A DNA stretch of 64,000 bases from Armatimonadota bacterium. GTDB lineage: Bacteria > Armatimonadota > DTGP01 > JAKQQT01. The notes beneath the pieces are model-generated. The model was given only the letters and a program-made list of their open reading frames with translations, did not search any database and had not been told where the DNA came from. The translations under genes and the position numbers were made by a program. Positions 33,827-40,815 of this stretch are shown piece after piece (within the stretch, counting starts at the first letter, position 1; every line of letters begins with the position of its first letter). The DNA lies in the NCBI GenBank assembly GCA_036504095.1, contig DASXVS010000017.1, forward strand, positions 62,001 through 126,000, given 5' to 3'.

Positions 33827-34741
33827 TCAGTCCGGCGTGCCCTGCAGCCCGCGCAGGTGGCGGTAGACGAGCACCTGGCCAAGCGGGATGAACCCCATCG
33901 TGAAGAGTGCCCCGATACAGCACGCAAACAGCCCGGCGAGATAGCAGAGTGTCAGCAGCAGCCCGGTAACCAGGATCATCAGCCGATGGCCTTTGGTGAA
34001 CTCCCAGCTTGCCTTCAGCGCGCTGATCCCATCAACACCGCGGTCGATGACCTCCATCTGACCGGCCATGAGAGTAACGATCATGAAGATCATGACGAGC
34101 CAGTACGCAATCATGAACGGCGTGTATAGTCTTGGAGCGCGCGTCGCCGCCGCGGACTGCGCTATCTGCAGTGCGTACAGCGGCAGGTTGTAGACCACCG
34201 CAAATTGCACCAGCGGACCATAGTGCCGCAACCCGGCGAAGATCGCACCCATGCTGTCATCGCCGCGGGCGATGATCCGATCGACCAGGTACAACGGGCC
34301 GGCCAGCAAAGGCGCGAAGAGGATGCTGAGCACCATGATTCCGAGGGTCGTCGAGACCGGCATAACCGTCGGCGTTCCGGGGGCCGGCGGATGCCGCATA
34401 GTCTCGCGAAAGAACGGCACGAACCACGGCGCCATGGCGGCAACCGTGATCAGGCCGACGATCAGGTATGCCGCAAGGATGATCGCCCAGTGGACCTTGA
34501 GGAGCGCCCAGGCTTCCGACAGAATGCCGCCGGGATCTATCTCTCCCGTGGGCTGGCTGACATCGCCCGGCGCGGCTTGCATGCTCGCGGGCCCGGCGGC
34601 GACTAGCGTGGCCGGCCCGTCCGGCTCGCTGGGGGATACAATCTGGGCGCCGCAGAAGCGGCAGGAACCGGCGACGCCGAATGCGGCGTCGGGAGCCTCG
34701 AGATCCCGGCCGCAGGCCGGACAGCGAAATACAATCGGCAT
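33827..34741 (-). CDS. Zinc-ribbon membrane protein, paralogue 2
   Basis: 304 residues with the same layout as the downstream copy: N-terminal MPIVFRCPACGRDLEAPDAA and SCRFCGAQIVSPSEPDG, a linker ending GEIDPGGILSEAWALLKVHW, then membrane helices (AIILAAYLIVGLITVAAMAP, MIAYWLVMIFMIVTLMAG, LVTGLLLTLCYLAGLFACCI) and the identical ending YRHLRGLQGTPD. The identical ends but diverged middles indicate an old duplication with constrained termini. It is transcribed first of the two and is divergent from hrcA. Function unknown. Confidence 0.7.
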   Translation of the reverse strand: MPIVFRCPACGRDLEAPDAAFGVAGSCRFCGAQIVSPSEPDGPATLVAAGPASMQAAPGDVSQPTGEIDPGGILSEAWALLKVHWAIILAAYLIVGLITVAAMAPWFVPFFRETMRHPPAPGTPTVMPVSTTLGIMVLSILFAPLLAGPLYLVDRIIARGDDSMGAIFAGLRHYGPLVQFAVVYNLPLYALQIAQSAAATRAPRLYTPFMIAYWLVMIFMIVTLMAGQMEVIDRGVDGISALKASWEFTKGHRLMILVTGLLLTLCYLAGLFACCIGALFTMGFIPLGQVLVYRHLRGLQGTPD

Positions 34742-34880
34742 GGGTTACCTCGTTATGAGTATGAGAGCGGATGCTGCACCAACGGTAGACTGTTTGCGCG
34801 GCAATTGAAAAGTGAAACGAGAACGGATGGATGATACGGCCGCCGCCGCGCGCCCGGCCGTTGGCACTCCCGCCTCCAGA

Positions 34881-34909
34881 TTGACAAGGGGGGCCATCCG
34901 TGGTACCAT
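34881..34909 (+). promoter_or_regulatory. Sigma-70-type promoter for hrcA
   Basis: TTGACA (34881-34886), a 17-base spacer and TACCAT (34904-34909) preceded by TGG. The design is the same as the RNase E/G promoter. Its start site near 34916 makes the ATG at 34921 almost leaderless, favouring ATG 34963 as the hrcA start. No complete CIRCE operator (TTAGCACTC-N9-GAGTGCTAA) is visible. Confidence 0.65.
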
Positions 34910-34962
34910 TTGCGTAAGGAATGGCGTTGGGTTCGAAGGCCTCAACACCCGGTAAAATCGGC

Positions 34963-35970
34963 ATGGAACTGGATATTCGCAAACAACTCGTGCTTGAGGC
35001 AATCGTCAACGAGTACGTCCGCACGGCTGAGCCTGTCGGCTCCGAGAGGCTGGCCGAATCAACCGCGTTTTCAGCGAAATCCGCCACCATCCGTAATGAG
35101 ATGGCCGTCCTCTCCAGCCTCGGTTACCTTCTCCAGCCGCACACATCGGCCGGACGCATCCCGTCGGACAAAGGTTACCGGTTCTATGTGGACCGCCTGA
35201 TGCAGCCGGACCCCGCCCCGCGCCCACCGCGGGCGCGGTTCGACTCGGAACTGGACGAGGTGCTGCGCCAGACCTGTCGCATCCTGGCCGGCCTCACCCG
35301 CTGTGCCGCGGTGGCGGCGCCTCCGCAGCGGGAAAGCGTCACCGTTCAGCAGGTTCACACCACGCCGGTAACGATGACCCGGGTGCTGGTGGTCGTGATT
35401 TTCAGCAGTGGGGACGTGCAGCACCGAATCGCGGAGGTGGGGCAAAGCATCCCGGCCGCCAAACTCTCGCGCCTGGAGCGGATCCTGAACGAGGAGTTGT
35501 CCGGCCTCACGCTCCCGCAAGCGCGATCCGCCAAGCCGCTATTGCCCGAGGATCTTGCGGGCATCGCCGTTCCCGCCGCGCGAATGATGGACGCCATCGG
35601 GCAGATGGTCGCGCGGGACGAGGACGACACCGCGTTTGTGGAAGGCACCACCCAGGTGCTCCGGCAGCCCGAATTCCAGCACGATGACAGGCGGGAACGC
35701 CTGTTGAGCGCCCTGGAAGATCGCCGAGCCCTCCTCGAAAGCCTCCGGGCGATGGACGAAGGCGTGGACGTGGTCATCGGCAGCGAGAACCCGCTGCCCG
35801 GCCTGCAGGAACTCAGTTTCGTGTCCACCCGGTATTACGTGGGGATGAGCATGTCCGGAGTGATCGGCGTTTTCGGCCCCACCCGCATGGCGTATTCGCA
35901 CACGGTGCCCGCGGTGCGGTCGATCGCGCGGGTCCTCAGCGGCGTTCTCACACGCATGAGCCTGGAATAA
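34963..35970 (+). CDS. hrcA: Heat-inducible transcription repressor HrcA
   Basis: A 335-residue HrcA, the repressor of groESL/dnaK operons through CIRCE. The N terminus MELDIRKQLVLEAIVNEYVR and the winged-helix segment SAKSATIRNEMAVLSSLGYL followed by QPHTSAGRIPSDKGYRFYVD are canonical. The effector domain has FVEGTTQVLRQPEF and a C-terminal GVIGVFGPTRMAYSHTVPAV. It stands alone, with no grpE-dnaK-dnaJ next to it, which is less common. Followed by a terminator hairpin at 35997-36033. Confidence 0.93.
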   Translation: MELDIRKQLVLEAIVNEYVRTAEPVGSERLAESTAFSAKSATIRNEMAVLSSLGYLLQPHTSAGRIPSDKGYRFYVDRLMQPDPAPRPPRARFDSELDEVLRQTCRILAGLTRCAAVAAPPQRESVTVQQVHTTPVTMTRVLVVVIFSSGDVQHRIAEVGQSIPAAKLSRLERILNEELSGLTLPQARSAKPLLPEDLAGIAVPAARMMDAIGQMVARDEDDTAFVEGTTQVLRQPEFQHDDRRERLLSALEDRRALLESLRAMDEGVDVVIGSENPLPGLQELSFVSTRYYVGMSMSGVIGVFGPTRMAYSHTVPAVRSIARVLSGVLTRMSLE

Positions 35971-35996
35971 GCACCCCAATACCTTCAATGACGGCG

Positions 35997-36033
35997 GAAG
36001 GCCGGCGGCGCTCTCGGCGACCGACCGGCCTTC
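35997..36033. terminator. Hairpin between convergent hrcA and BON-like genes
   Basis: Perfect nine-base arms GAAGGCCGG and CCGGCCTTC with a 19-base loop, between stops at 35970 and 36059. It can serve both strands. Confidence 0.7.
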
Positions 36034-36058
36034 AACCTTGCGATGGACCTCGTGAGGT

Positions 36059-36307
36059 CTACACCGCGCGCGACCTCAGGAATGCCTCGTTGATCACTTC
36101 ACGGATCCCGGGCTTTCCTCGAATCACCTGATGGAGAATGTCCATCTCCTTGCGCAGATCTTCCGCTCCACCGCGGAGCTCACGAACCTCCCCGGACAGG
36201 TAGACAATACCGTGACAAACGCGAACTTCAAGGCGCGATGAATCTATCGCGCGCTTCACGATTTCGTGCCGGATGGCACTACTCATTCGGGCATCCTCCA
36301 CCGACAT
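36059..36307 (-). CDS. Small BON-domain-like protein
   Basis: An 82-residue protein without a signal peptide. After MSVEDARMSSAIRHEIVKRA comes a BON-like alpha/beta core: LEVRVCHGIVYLSGEVREL, EDLRKEMDILHQVIRGKPG, IREVINEAFL. The pattern 'short strand, G-x-V-x-L-x-G-x-V, helix, G-V-x-x-V-x-N' is the BON signature. BON domains usually bind phospholipid or sit in secretins and osmotic proteins, and this one is cytoplasmic as read. The ATG at 36307 has an excellent AAGGAGGAGG. It lies upstream of hrcA's terminator, in its own unit. Confidence 0.65.
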   Translation of the reverse strand: MSVEDARMSSAIRHEIVKRAIDSSRLEVRVCHGIVYLSGEVRELRGGAEDLRKEMDILHQVIRGKPGIREVINEAFLRSRAV

Positions 36308-36670
36308 GGGCCTCCTCCTTCCAGCGTGGCAGGCCCCGTCCTTACGGACGGGTGGTGGCGTCTCAACGTGCCCCCGGCAGGGCCATGGGCACGATGGCTT
36401 CGAATTCAGCACGGACACAGTTGTCGCGTTCGCGTTCAATAGGCGCTTGTTGCTGTGTCTTATGCGTTATGACGAACCCGCACTCGAAAAGGTTTCCGCG
36501 GGCCTCATGAGGATTACTACCACATAATCCGCGCGGTTACACGCATATGAAACGAAGTAACGTGCCTGCGACCGGTGGGCACGGCGTCAACGGCGACCCC
36601 GTCCCATCGCGAACCGGCGGGACGCCGGCCGTTCCGTGAAACGCGTAAACCGGCGGACGGGGCGAACGGG
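36308..36670. other. Intergenic region upstream of the BON-like gene
   Basis: No supported gene in about 360 bp. It holds a stem CCCGTCCTTACGGACGGG (36335-36352) in the leader of the BON-like mRNA. The rest shows nothing I can interpret; it separates two leftward units. Confidence 0.4.
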
Positions 36671-38125
36671 CTATTGCACGCGGTCGCGGATTAGGCCCAC
36701 CACGCGGCCCTGGATCTGGAAGTCGTCCGTTGCGCCCACGGGGATGTCGCCGAATTCCGGGTTCTCGGGGTGGAGGATGACGCCGTCGTCCGAGCGGTGC
36801 AGGCGCTTCACCGTCACTTCGCCGTTCAGAAGCGCGGCGATGATTTCGCCCTCGCGCGGCTCGCCTTCGAGGGGGCGGATGCGCAGTAGGTCCCCATCGA
36901 GGACGTGGGCGTCGCGCATGCTGTCTCCGGTGACCTTCAGTAGGAAGTCTCCCGCGTCTCCCCGGGCGTCGATCGGCATCGCGAAGTAGCCGTTCACGTG
37001 TTCCTGCGCGCTGATGGGGATGCCGGCGGCAATGCTGCCGAGGATGGGAAGCGCGGCCATTTCGGGCAGGGATTCATCGCTGGAGAGGCCGCCGGCGACG
37101 ATGCGCAGCACGGGCCGTCCGGTCTCTTCGTCGTCGTCCAGCGTCCAGTGCGACGGGGTGGCGCCATCGCCGCCGGTCAGCTCGATCTCGCCAACGTACA
37201 CTCGATTCTCGATTCCGCGCGCACGGCTGAACAGGGAATCGCCCACCGCCTGGCCTTTCGCGGACGCGAACTCATCCATTTTGGCGCTCACGTTATCGCA
37301 AGCGTGCAGCACGACGGCCTCCGGAATCGCCGGGAGCATCGGCGCGCCCCACTCGCGGGTGCCCTGGTGCGTGAGGATAAGGTGCAGGACCGCGGCTCGC
37401 AGGTTCGGCGGGAAGTCCGGGATGCCTTCGATGACGCGCTGAACCATCGCCGCGCCCATCACTACGTGCCCGACGAGGCCGCCTTCAACGGTGGTGCCGA
37501 AGTCCGCGCGCCCGATGTCCATTTCCCCCGTCTTGCCGATGTCGTGCAGGATCGCACCCGTGAGGAGCAGGTCCCGTCGAAGGCCCGGGGCGCGTTCACA
37601 GACGGCCATACAGAGGTCGCACACTTCCAGCGTGTGCGCCAGCAGGCCGCCGACGCCTACGTGGTGCATCTTCTGTGCCGCCGTTGCCTGGCGGAACGCG
37701 GCGGTGAAACCGGGCAGCTTGAAGACGCGGCGCAACAGCTCCACCAGGTTCGGGTCCTTCACTGTGTGGGCGAGGCCGCAGAAAGCCTTCCACATCGCTT
37801 CGCGATCTCCCGGGAACTCCGGGATGAAGCCGTCGGTGCGATTGGGGTCGGCGCCGGGCCGTATCCAGTCCGCAATGATACCCAGCTTTCCATTGTACAG
37901 CTGGACGTGTCCCCTGATGTGCACGCAGTTTGCGCTGGCGATACGGTTCCACTCCGTGTCGCCCACCTTCCACTGCTTCGCGCTAATGCTCCCCGTGGCG
38001 TCCCGGATTTCAAGTAGAGCGTATGGTTCGCCGTTCTTGCCCGTTGGACGCGAGCGTTCCACCACGCCGAACTCGTCGTCCACCATGTCCCCGTCCACCA
38101 GATCAATCACGCGGATCCCGGCCAT
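36671..38125 (-). CDS. YhaM-like HD-domain exonuclease fused to a LexA-type S24 self-cleaving peptidase
   Basis: A 484-residue protein in one uninterrupted frame. Residues 1-95 form an OB-fold nucleic-acid-binding domain (VVERSRPTGKNGEPYALLEI, then GSISAKQWKVGD). Residues about 110-310 form a YhaM-type HD domain: HHVGVGGLLAHTLEV (154-168), AILHDIGKTGE (191-201), VGHVV (His220), LILTHQGTREWGAP (249-262) and LHACDNVSAKM (273-283). YhaM enzymes are 3'-5' exonucleases. Residues about 358-484 are a complete LexA C-terminal domain: scissile Ala-Gly in ILGSIAAGIP (Ala367-Gly368), nucleophile in VTGDSMRDA (Ser402), and catalytic Lys in EVTVKRLH (Lys440). LexA's helix-turn-helix is absent. GGAGG supports ATG 38125. 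A LexA-box-like site lies at 38160-38173. RecA-triggered self-cleavage separating nuclease from peptidase is inferred. Confidence 0.9.
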   Translation of the reverse strand: MAGIRVIDLVDGDMVDDEFGVVERSRPTGKNGEPYALLEIRDATGSISAKQWKVGDTEWNRIASANCVHIRGHVQLYNGKLGIIADWIRPGADPNRTDGFIPEFPGDREAMWKAFCGLAHTVKDPNLVELLRRVFKLPGFTAAFRQATAAQKMHHVGVGGLLAHTLEVCDLCMAVCERAPGLRRDLLLTGAILHDIGKTGEMDIGRADFGTTVEGGLVGHVVMGAAMVQRVIEGIPDFPPNLRAAVLHLILTHQGTREWGAPMLPAIPEAVVLHACDNVSAKMDEFASAKGQAVGDSLFSRARGIENRVYVGEIELTGGDGATPSHWTLDDDEETGRPVLRIVAGGLSSDESLPEMAALPILGSIAAGIPISAQEHVNGYFAMPIDARGDAGDFLLKVTGDSMRDAHVLDGDLLRIRPLEGEPREGEIIAALLNGEVTVKRLHRSDDGVILHPENPEFGDIPVGATDDFQIQGRVVGLIRDRVQ

Positions 38126-38159
38126 CGGTACCTCCCCAGCCGCCCTCCCCTGTGAGGGG

Positions 38160-38173
38160 CGAACAAATGTCCT
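38160..38173 (-). promoter_or_regulatory. Possible LexA (SOS) box upstream of the HD/LexA-peptidase fusion
   Basis: CGAACAAATGTCCT compares with the CGAAC-N4-GTTCG type box used by LexA/DinR of Gram-positive and several other phyla: left half exact, right half GTCCT (3 of 5). It is 35 bases upstream of the fusion's ATG. Weak as a single site. Confidence 0.35.
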
Positions 38174-38228
38174 ATTTCACAGTTTATCATGCTCCGCCAA
38201 TCCTTTCAACTCGCACGATTTCACCGTC

Positions 38229-38259
38229 TTGACTTGACTCACGACTCCGCGTGTATATT
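38229..38259 (+). promoter_or_regulatory. Promoter candidate for the ferredoxin gene
   Basis: TTGACT at 38229-38234 (with a second TTGACT at 38234-38239) and TATATT at 38254-38259 preceded by TG. Spacing is 19 from the first box; the extended -10 may compensate. The ATG follows about 90 bases on. Confidence 0.5.
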
Positions 38260-38348
38260 GACCTGAACGGGGGGAAGAGCGGGTTCCGGGCATCTCGCCT
38301 GCCGCAGCGCCTTGCCAACCGCAAGTTAACGAAAGGAAGGGTCAGCCA

Positions 38349-38600
38349 ATGGCGTTCGTAATCGCCGAGCCGTGCGTGGGTGTTAAGGACCGCGCGTGCG
38401 TTGCGGTGTGTCCGGTAGACTGTATCTACGAGGTAGAGGAGGGCCAGACGCCCGATATGCTCTACATCAACCCCGATGAGTGCATTGACTGTGGACTGTG
38501 CAAGCCCGAATGCCCCGTGGACGCGATTTTCTTCGAAGAAGAAGTTCCCGCGGAGTGGACCGGCTACATTGCCATCAACAAGCAGTTGTCCGGCCTGTAA
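38349..38600 (+). CDS. fdxA: Ferredoxin, 7Fe (3Fe-4S/4Fe-4S) FdxA type
   Basis: An 83-residue soluble electron carrier. N-terminal cysteines are Cys9, Cys17, Cys21 and Cys25 in EPCVGVKDRACVAVCPVDCI, and the second cluster is Cys46-x2-Cys49-x2-Cys52-x3-Cys56 in ECIDCGLCKPECPVDAIF. The CVGVKDRAC spacing (seven residues between the first two Cys) is that of 7Fe ferredoxins, as in mycobacterial FdxA. The ATG at 38349 follows GAAAGGAAGGG. It has its own promoter and a strong terminator. The redox partner is unknown; pyruvate or 2-oxoacid oxidoreductases are frequent ones. Confidence 0.93.
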   Translation: MAFVIAEPCVGVKDRACVAVCPVDCIYEVEEGQTPDMLYINPDECIDCGLCKPECPVDAIFFEEEVPAEWTGYIAINKQLSGL

Positions 38601-38622
38601 GCCACCAACCGGGCTTGAAATC

Positions 38623-38656
38623 AGCGAGGGGTTGCCCATTTGGGCAACCCCTCGCT
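38623..38656 (+). terminator. Intrinsic terminator after the ferredoxin gene
   Basis: Perfect stem AGCGAGGGGTTGCCC with GGGCAACCCCTCGCT around ATTT, followed by CTTTGTG. The strongest classical terminator in the window. Confidence 0.88.
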
Positions 38657-38759
38657 CTTTGTGCCGCTGGGCGTCACGCCCGTGGTACTGCGGTAGACAA
38701 CCAAAAAGAGCAGCGAACGACGAGAACGCCATTCATCGTTCATCGCTCATCGTTTCCGC

Positions 38760-39524
38760 TCAGCCGCCGCGGTTCCCGCGGTTGGCTCGGCCGCTGCGCA
38801 TGTTATTGAACAGCGCCTGGCGGTCCTGCGGCGACATGTTCTGTATGATCTGGCGCTGCACATCGCGCATCGCCTGCATCCGATCCTGCGGAGACATCGC
38901 CTGGAATGCCGTCACGGCATTCTGGATAGCCGTTGCCGGTGCGTTGGCCTGTGCGGCCTTCGCGGCCACGCGCTGTTCCGCGCCCGCCTCTTCCTGGTCC
39001 GGCGTGAGTTTGCCCTGTACGTAGTAGACAACCGGGCCGTCCGGGATCACGCCCCCGAGCGCGCCGTTCACCGTCATGGATCGCTTGGACTTGGCGTCGC
39101 TCACGATGGCGGCGGTCGGCAGCGCCAGCATGCCGGCATATACCTTGGCCGCAGCGGCTTCGGTAAGAACCGGGGCGTCCTGAGGCAGATTGAAGCGCAC
39201 GACCTTGCAGCCGAACGCGGCGGCCACCGTGGACATCGCCGCGTCCGGTTCCACGGCCTCAATGGAGCCGGTGTAGGACCCCGTTACGGAAGGGGAGAAG
39301 TAGACCGTTGCGCCAATCTTCTTGGCGATGTCCCGCATCAGGCCGCGAACGTCGGCGGACGTCGCGCTCACGGTCAGGTACATTGTCGCCTGCGGTCCCT
39401 TTACCGTCAAGGCGACGGTCGAGGTCGGTTCCGCCACTTTTCCGCCCGGTTTGGCCTGCTGGGCATGGGCCCCAACTGCCACAACGGAGAGCGCAAGGGC
39501 AATGGGAATGAACGTAGTTCGCAT
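38760..39524 (-). CDS. Secreted STN-like domain protein with a Gln/Met-rich C terminus
   Basis: A 254-residue exported protein. The signal peptide is TFIPIALALSVVAVGAHAQQ. Residues about 37-120 (VALTVKGPQATMYLTVSATS, ADVRGLMRDIAKKIGATVYF) resemble a secretin/TonB N-terminal (STN) domain. The C terminus has two MSPQDRMQAM/MSPQDRQALF repeats that look like LTxxQ-type helical motifs, and ends in NMRSGRANRGNRGG. The ATG at 39524 has AAAGGAGTTGAGC. It may share ancestry with the broken gene at 1-440. A scaffold role in an outer-membrane or surface complex is possible but unproven; there is no secretin channel domain. Confidence 0.6.
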   Translation of the reverse strand: MRTTFIPIALALSVVAVGAHAQQAKPGGKVAEPTSTVALTVKGPQATMYLTVSATSADVRGLMRDIAKKIGATVYFSPSVTGSYTGSIEAVEPDAAMSTVAAAFGCKVVRFNLPQDAPVLTEAAAAKVYAGMLALPTAAIVSDAKSKRSMTVNGALGGVIPDGPVVYYVQGKLTPDQEEAGAEQRVAAKAAQANAPATAIQNAVTAFQAMSPQDRMQAMRDVQRQIIQNMSPQDRQALFNNMRSGRANRGNRGG

Positions 39525-39631
39525 GCTCAACTCCTTTCGCCACTCGGGCGACAAAGATGATTTCGGGATACTGCTTTCCCTGGTACCCATCTTAGACGCG
39601 AAAGCGGAGGGGCCGGTTGCGAAAGGAGGTT

Positions 39632-39935
39632 CCGGGTCCCGGGTGCCGGGTTTCGAGTTCGGGGTTCCGAGTCCTGAGTTCCGAGTTCCGAGTTCCGGGT
39701 CTCGAGTTCCGGGTTCCGAGTTTCGAGTTCCCGGTTCCGAGTTCCGGGTTCCAGGACTCATGCTTCGGTCGACCGAATTCGGCCTGCCTGCTATTGACTA
39801 CTGTCCACTGCTTACTGCCTACTGCCTACTGCCGACTGTCTACTGACTACTGCCTACCGCCGACTGTCTACTGACTACTGACTACTGACTACTGCCTACC
39901 GTCTCCTGTCTCCTGCCTCCTGCCTACTGCCCGGA
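39632..39935. repeat. About 300 bp of two adjoining word-repeat arrays
   Basis: Positions 39632-39760 are near-tandem copies of GTTCCGAG and GTTCCGGG words with small changes. Positions 39789-39935 are near-tandem copies of GACTACTG, CTACTGCC, CGACTGTC and CTCCTGCC. The first array is the family of 28206-28275, 29980-30078 and 53831-53900; the second recurs in brief at 51907-51932. The second array writes the stop codon (complement of CTA at 39924-39926) of the small membrane protein 39924-40172. With 39525-39631 it forms the roughly 400-bp gene-free stretch upstream of the STN-like gene. Confidence 0.8.
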
Positions 39936-40172
39936 GATGAAGCTCGTCGACGTTGGCGGGTTTCCCAGGTTCCAGTTCTGCAGCGTGTGCTTGCCGATGA
40001 TCGAATACATGATGAGCGTCGTGACAATCACCGCCACGCTGAGCCCCACGATGATGAGCCACGTGCGGAAATCGCCCCAGCCGTGGTCAATCCGGGGCCC
40101 GGCTGCCCCCCCCGCGGGGTGGATGCCATGGTCCCTGTCGTCACCGTTACCGGATAGTTTTCCCTGTTTCAT
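39924..40172 (-). CDS. Small single-helix membrane protein in the oxidase operon
   Basis: 82 residues: a polar, His/Asp-rich N terminus (GDDRDHGIHPAGGAAGPRID), one membrane helix (WLIIVGLSVAVIVTTLIMYS) and a short outer tail. I do not recognise the family. The ATG at 40172 is preceded by GAGGAGCGTCCC. It is the last gene of the leftward ACIII/cbb3 operon, 13 bases after 40186-40473. The position suggests an oxidase accessory subunit or assembly factor in the manner of CcoQ/CcoH. The stop codon lies in the repeat array, so the last residues may not be ancestral. Confidence 0.55.
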   Translation of the reverse strand: MKQGKLSGNGDDRDHGIHPAGGAAGPRIDHGWGDFRTWLIIVGLSVAVIVTTLIMYSIIGKHTLQNWNLGNPPTSTSFISGQ

Positions 40173-40185
40173 GTTGGGACGCTCC

Positions 40186-40473
40186 TCAGTAGCCCAGGCC
40201 ATTGATGGCGATATTCGCGACATAGCCGATCATCCAGATCACCAGGACGATGCTCAGGATGATCACAAAGACCGTGGGCTTCCTGTGGCCGCCCTCGATT
40301 ATCCCCGCGTAGTGATCGATGTGTTCCTTGTCGTCGTCGCGGGCATCGCTTTCCAGCCGTCCCTGACGCATGGCCGCGTAAAGGCCAAGCACGAGGATCA
40401 AGCCGCCCACGATGATCGCAACGATGACATGCCAATCCGTTAACCAGGGATAGAAACCGGTGCCTCGGTTCAA
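40186..40473 (-). CDS. Small two-helix membrane protein in the oxidase operon
   Basis: 95 residues with helices VIVAIIVGGLILVLGLYAAM and VFVIILSIVLVIWMIGYVAN joined by an acidic loop (ESDARDDDKEHIDHYAGIIE). The YAGIIEGGHRKPTVF stretch with a following helix resembles the small hydrophobic subunits often found with bacterial heme-copper oxidases, but I cannot name a family. The ATG at 40473 overlaps the upstream stop (40470) by ATGA. It is placed between the CcoO-like gene and the last small gene of the operon, so a structural role in the cbb3-type oxidase is likely. Confidence 0.6.
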   Translation of the reverse strand: MNRGTGFYPWLTDWHVIVAIIVGGLILVLGLYAAMRQGRLESDARDDDKEHIDHYAGIIEGGHRKPTVFVIILSIVLVIWMIGYVANIAINGLGY

Positions 40474-40769
40474 TGGCGTTCCTCCGCCCCCTTGTGCAGC
40501 GTATCAGTCACCTGGATGTGGGAGCCGATGACCACAGCGGCGATGGGGATACCGATGCCTATTCCGAGCAGAATCGCCATGGCCAGCGCGACAACCGGAA
40601 CGCGCCTTGCCTGGATGGGTACATCGGGCGACCCCGGTATCTCCAGCGGCAGTTCCGCGGCCCGCCTGTTATTCGAGAGCTGGCCCGTGCGCCACATCGC
40701 CCAGATGATGACGATCACCATCCCGATCCCGGGGGCCATATGCAGCAATACATGTCCTAGTGAGTGCAT
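40470..40769 (-). CDS. Small two-helix membrane protein downstream of the CcoO-like gene
   Basis: 99 residues: an N-terminal helix (PGIGMVIVIIWAMWR), a polar loop (LSNNRRAAELPLEIPGSPDV) and a second helix (VVALAMAILLGIGIGIPIAA). The loop position and size recall CcoQ/CcoS-like accessory proteins, but there is no sequence motif that proves this. The ATG at 40769 follows AAGGAG by eight bases, so it has its own ribosome site, 46 bases after the CcoO-like stop. Together with the next two genes it makes a trio of small membrane proteins at the end of the oxidase operon. Confidence 0.6.
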   Translation of the reverse strand: MHSLGHVLLHMAPGIGMVIVIIWAMWRTGQLSNNRRAAELPLEIPGSPDVPIQARRVPVVALAMAILLGIGIGIPIAAVVIGSHIQVTDTLHKGAEERH

Positions 40770-40815
40770 GACAACCACTCCTTCTGAGACGTCAAGGCAT
40801 CCTGCCTGAAGTAAC

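Noticed and set aside
34925-34945. tRNA T-arm-like GGGTTCGAAGGCC
   Set aside because: No acceptor, D or anticodon stems around it; no tRNA could be folded by eye anywhere in the window.
39525-39761. N-terminal extension of the STN-like protein through the GTTCCGAG array
   Set aside because: It would encode repeated GTRNSEP units; the signal peptide and AAAGGAG place the start at 39524.
39632-39935. CRISPR array
   Set aside because: Words are degenerate and contiguous, with no constant-length repeat alternating with unique spacers and no cas genes.
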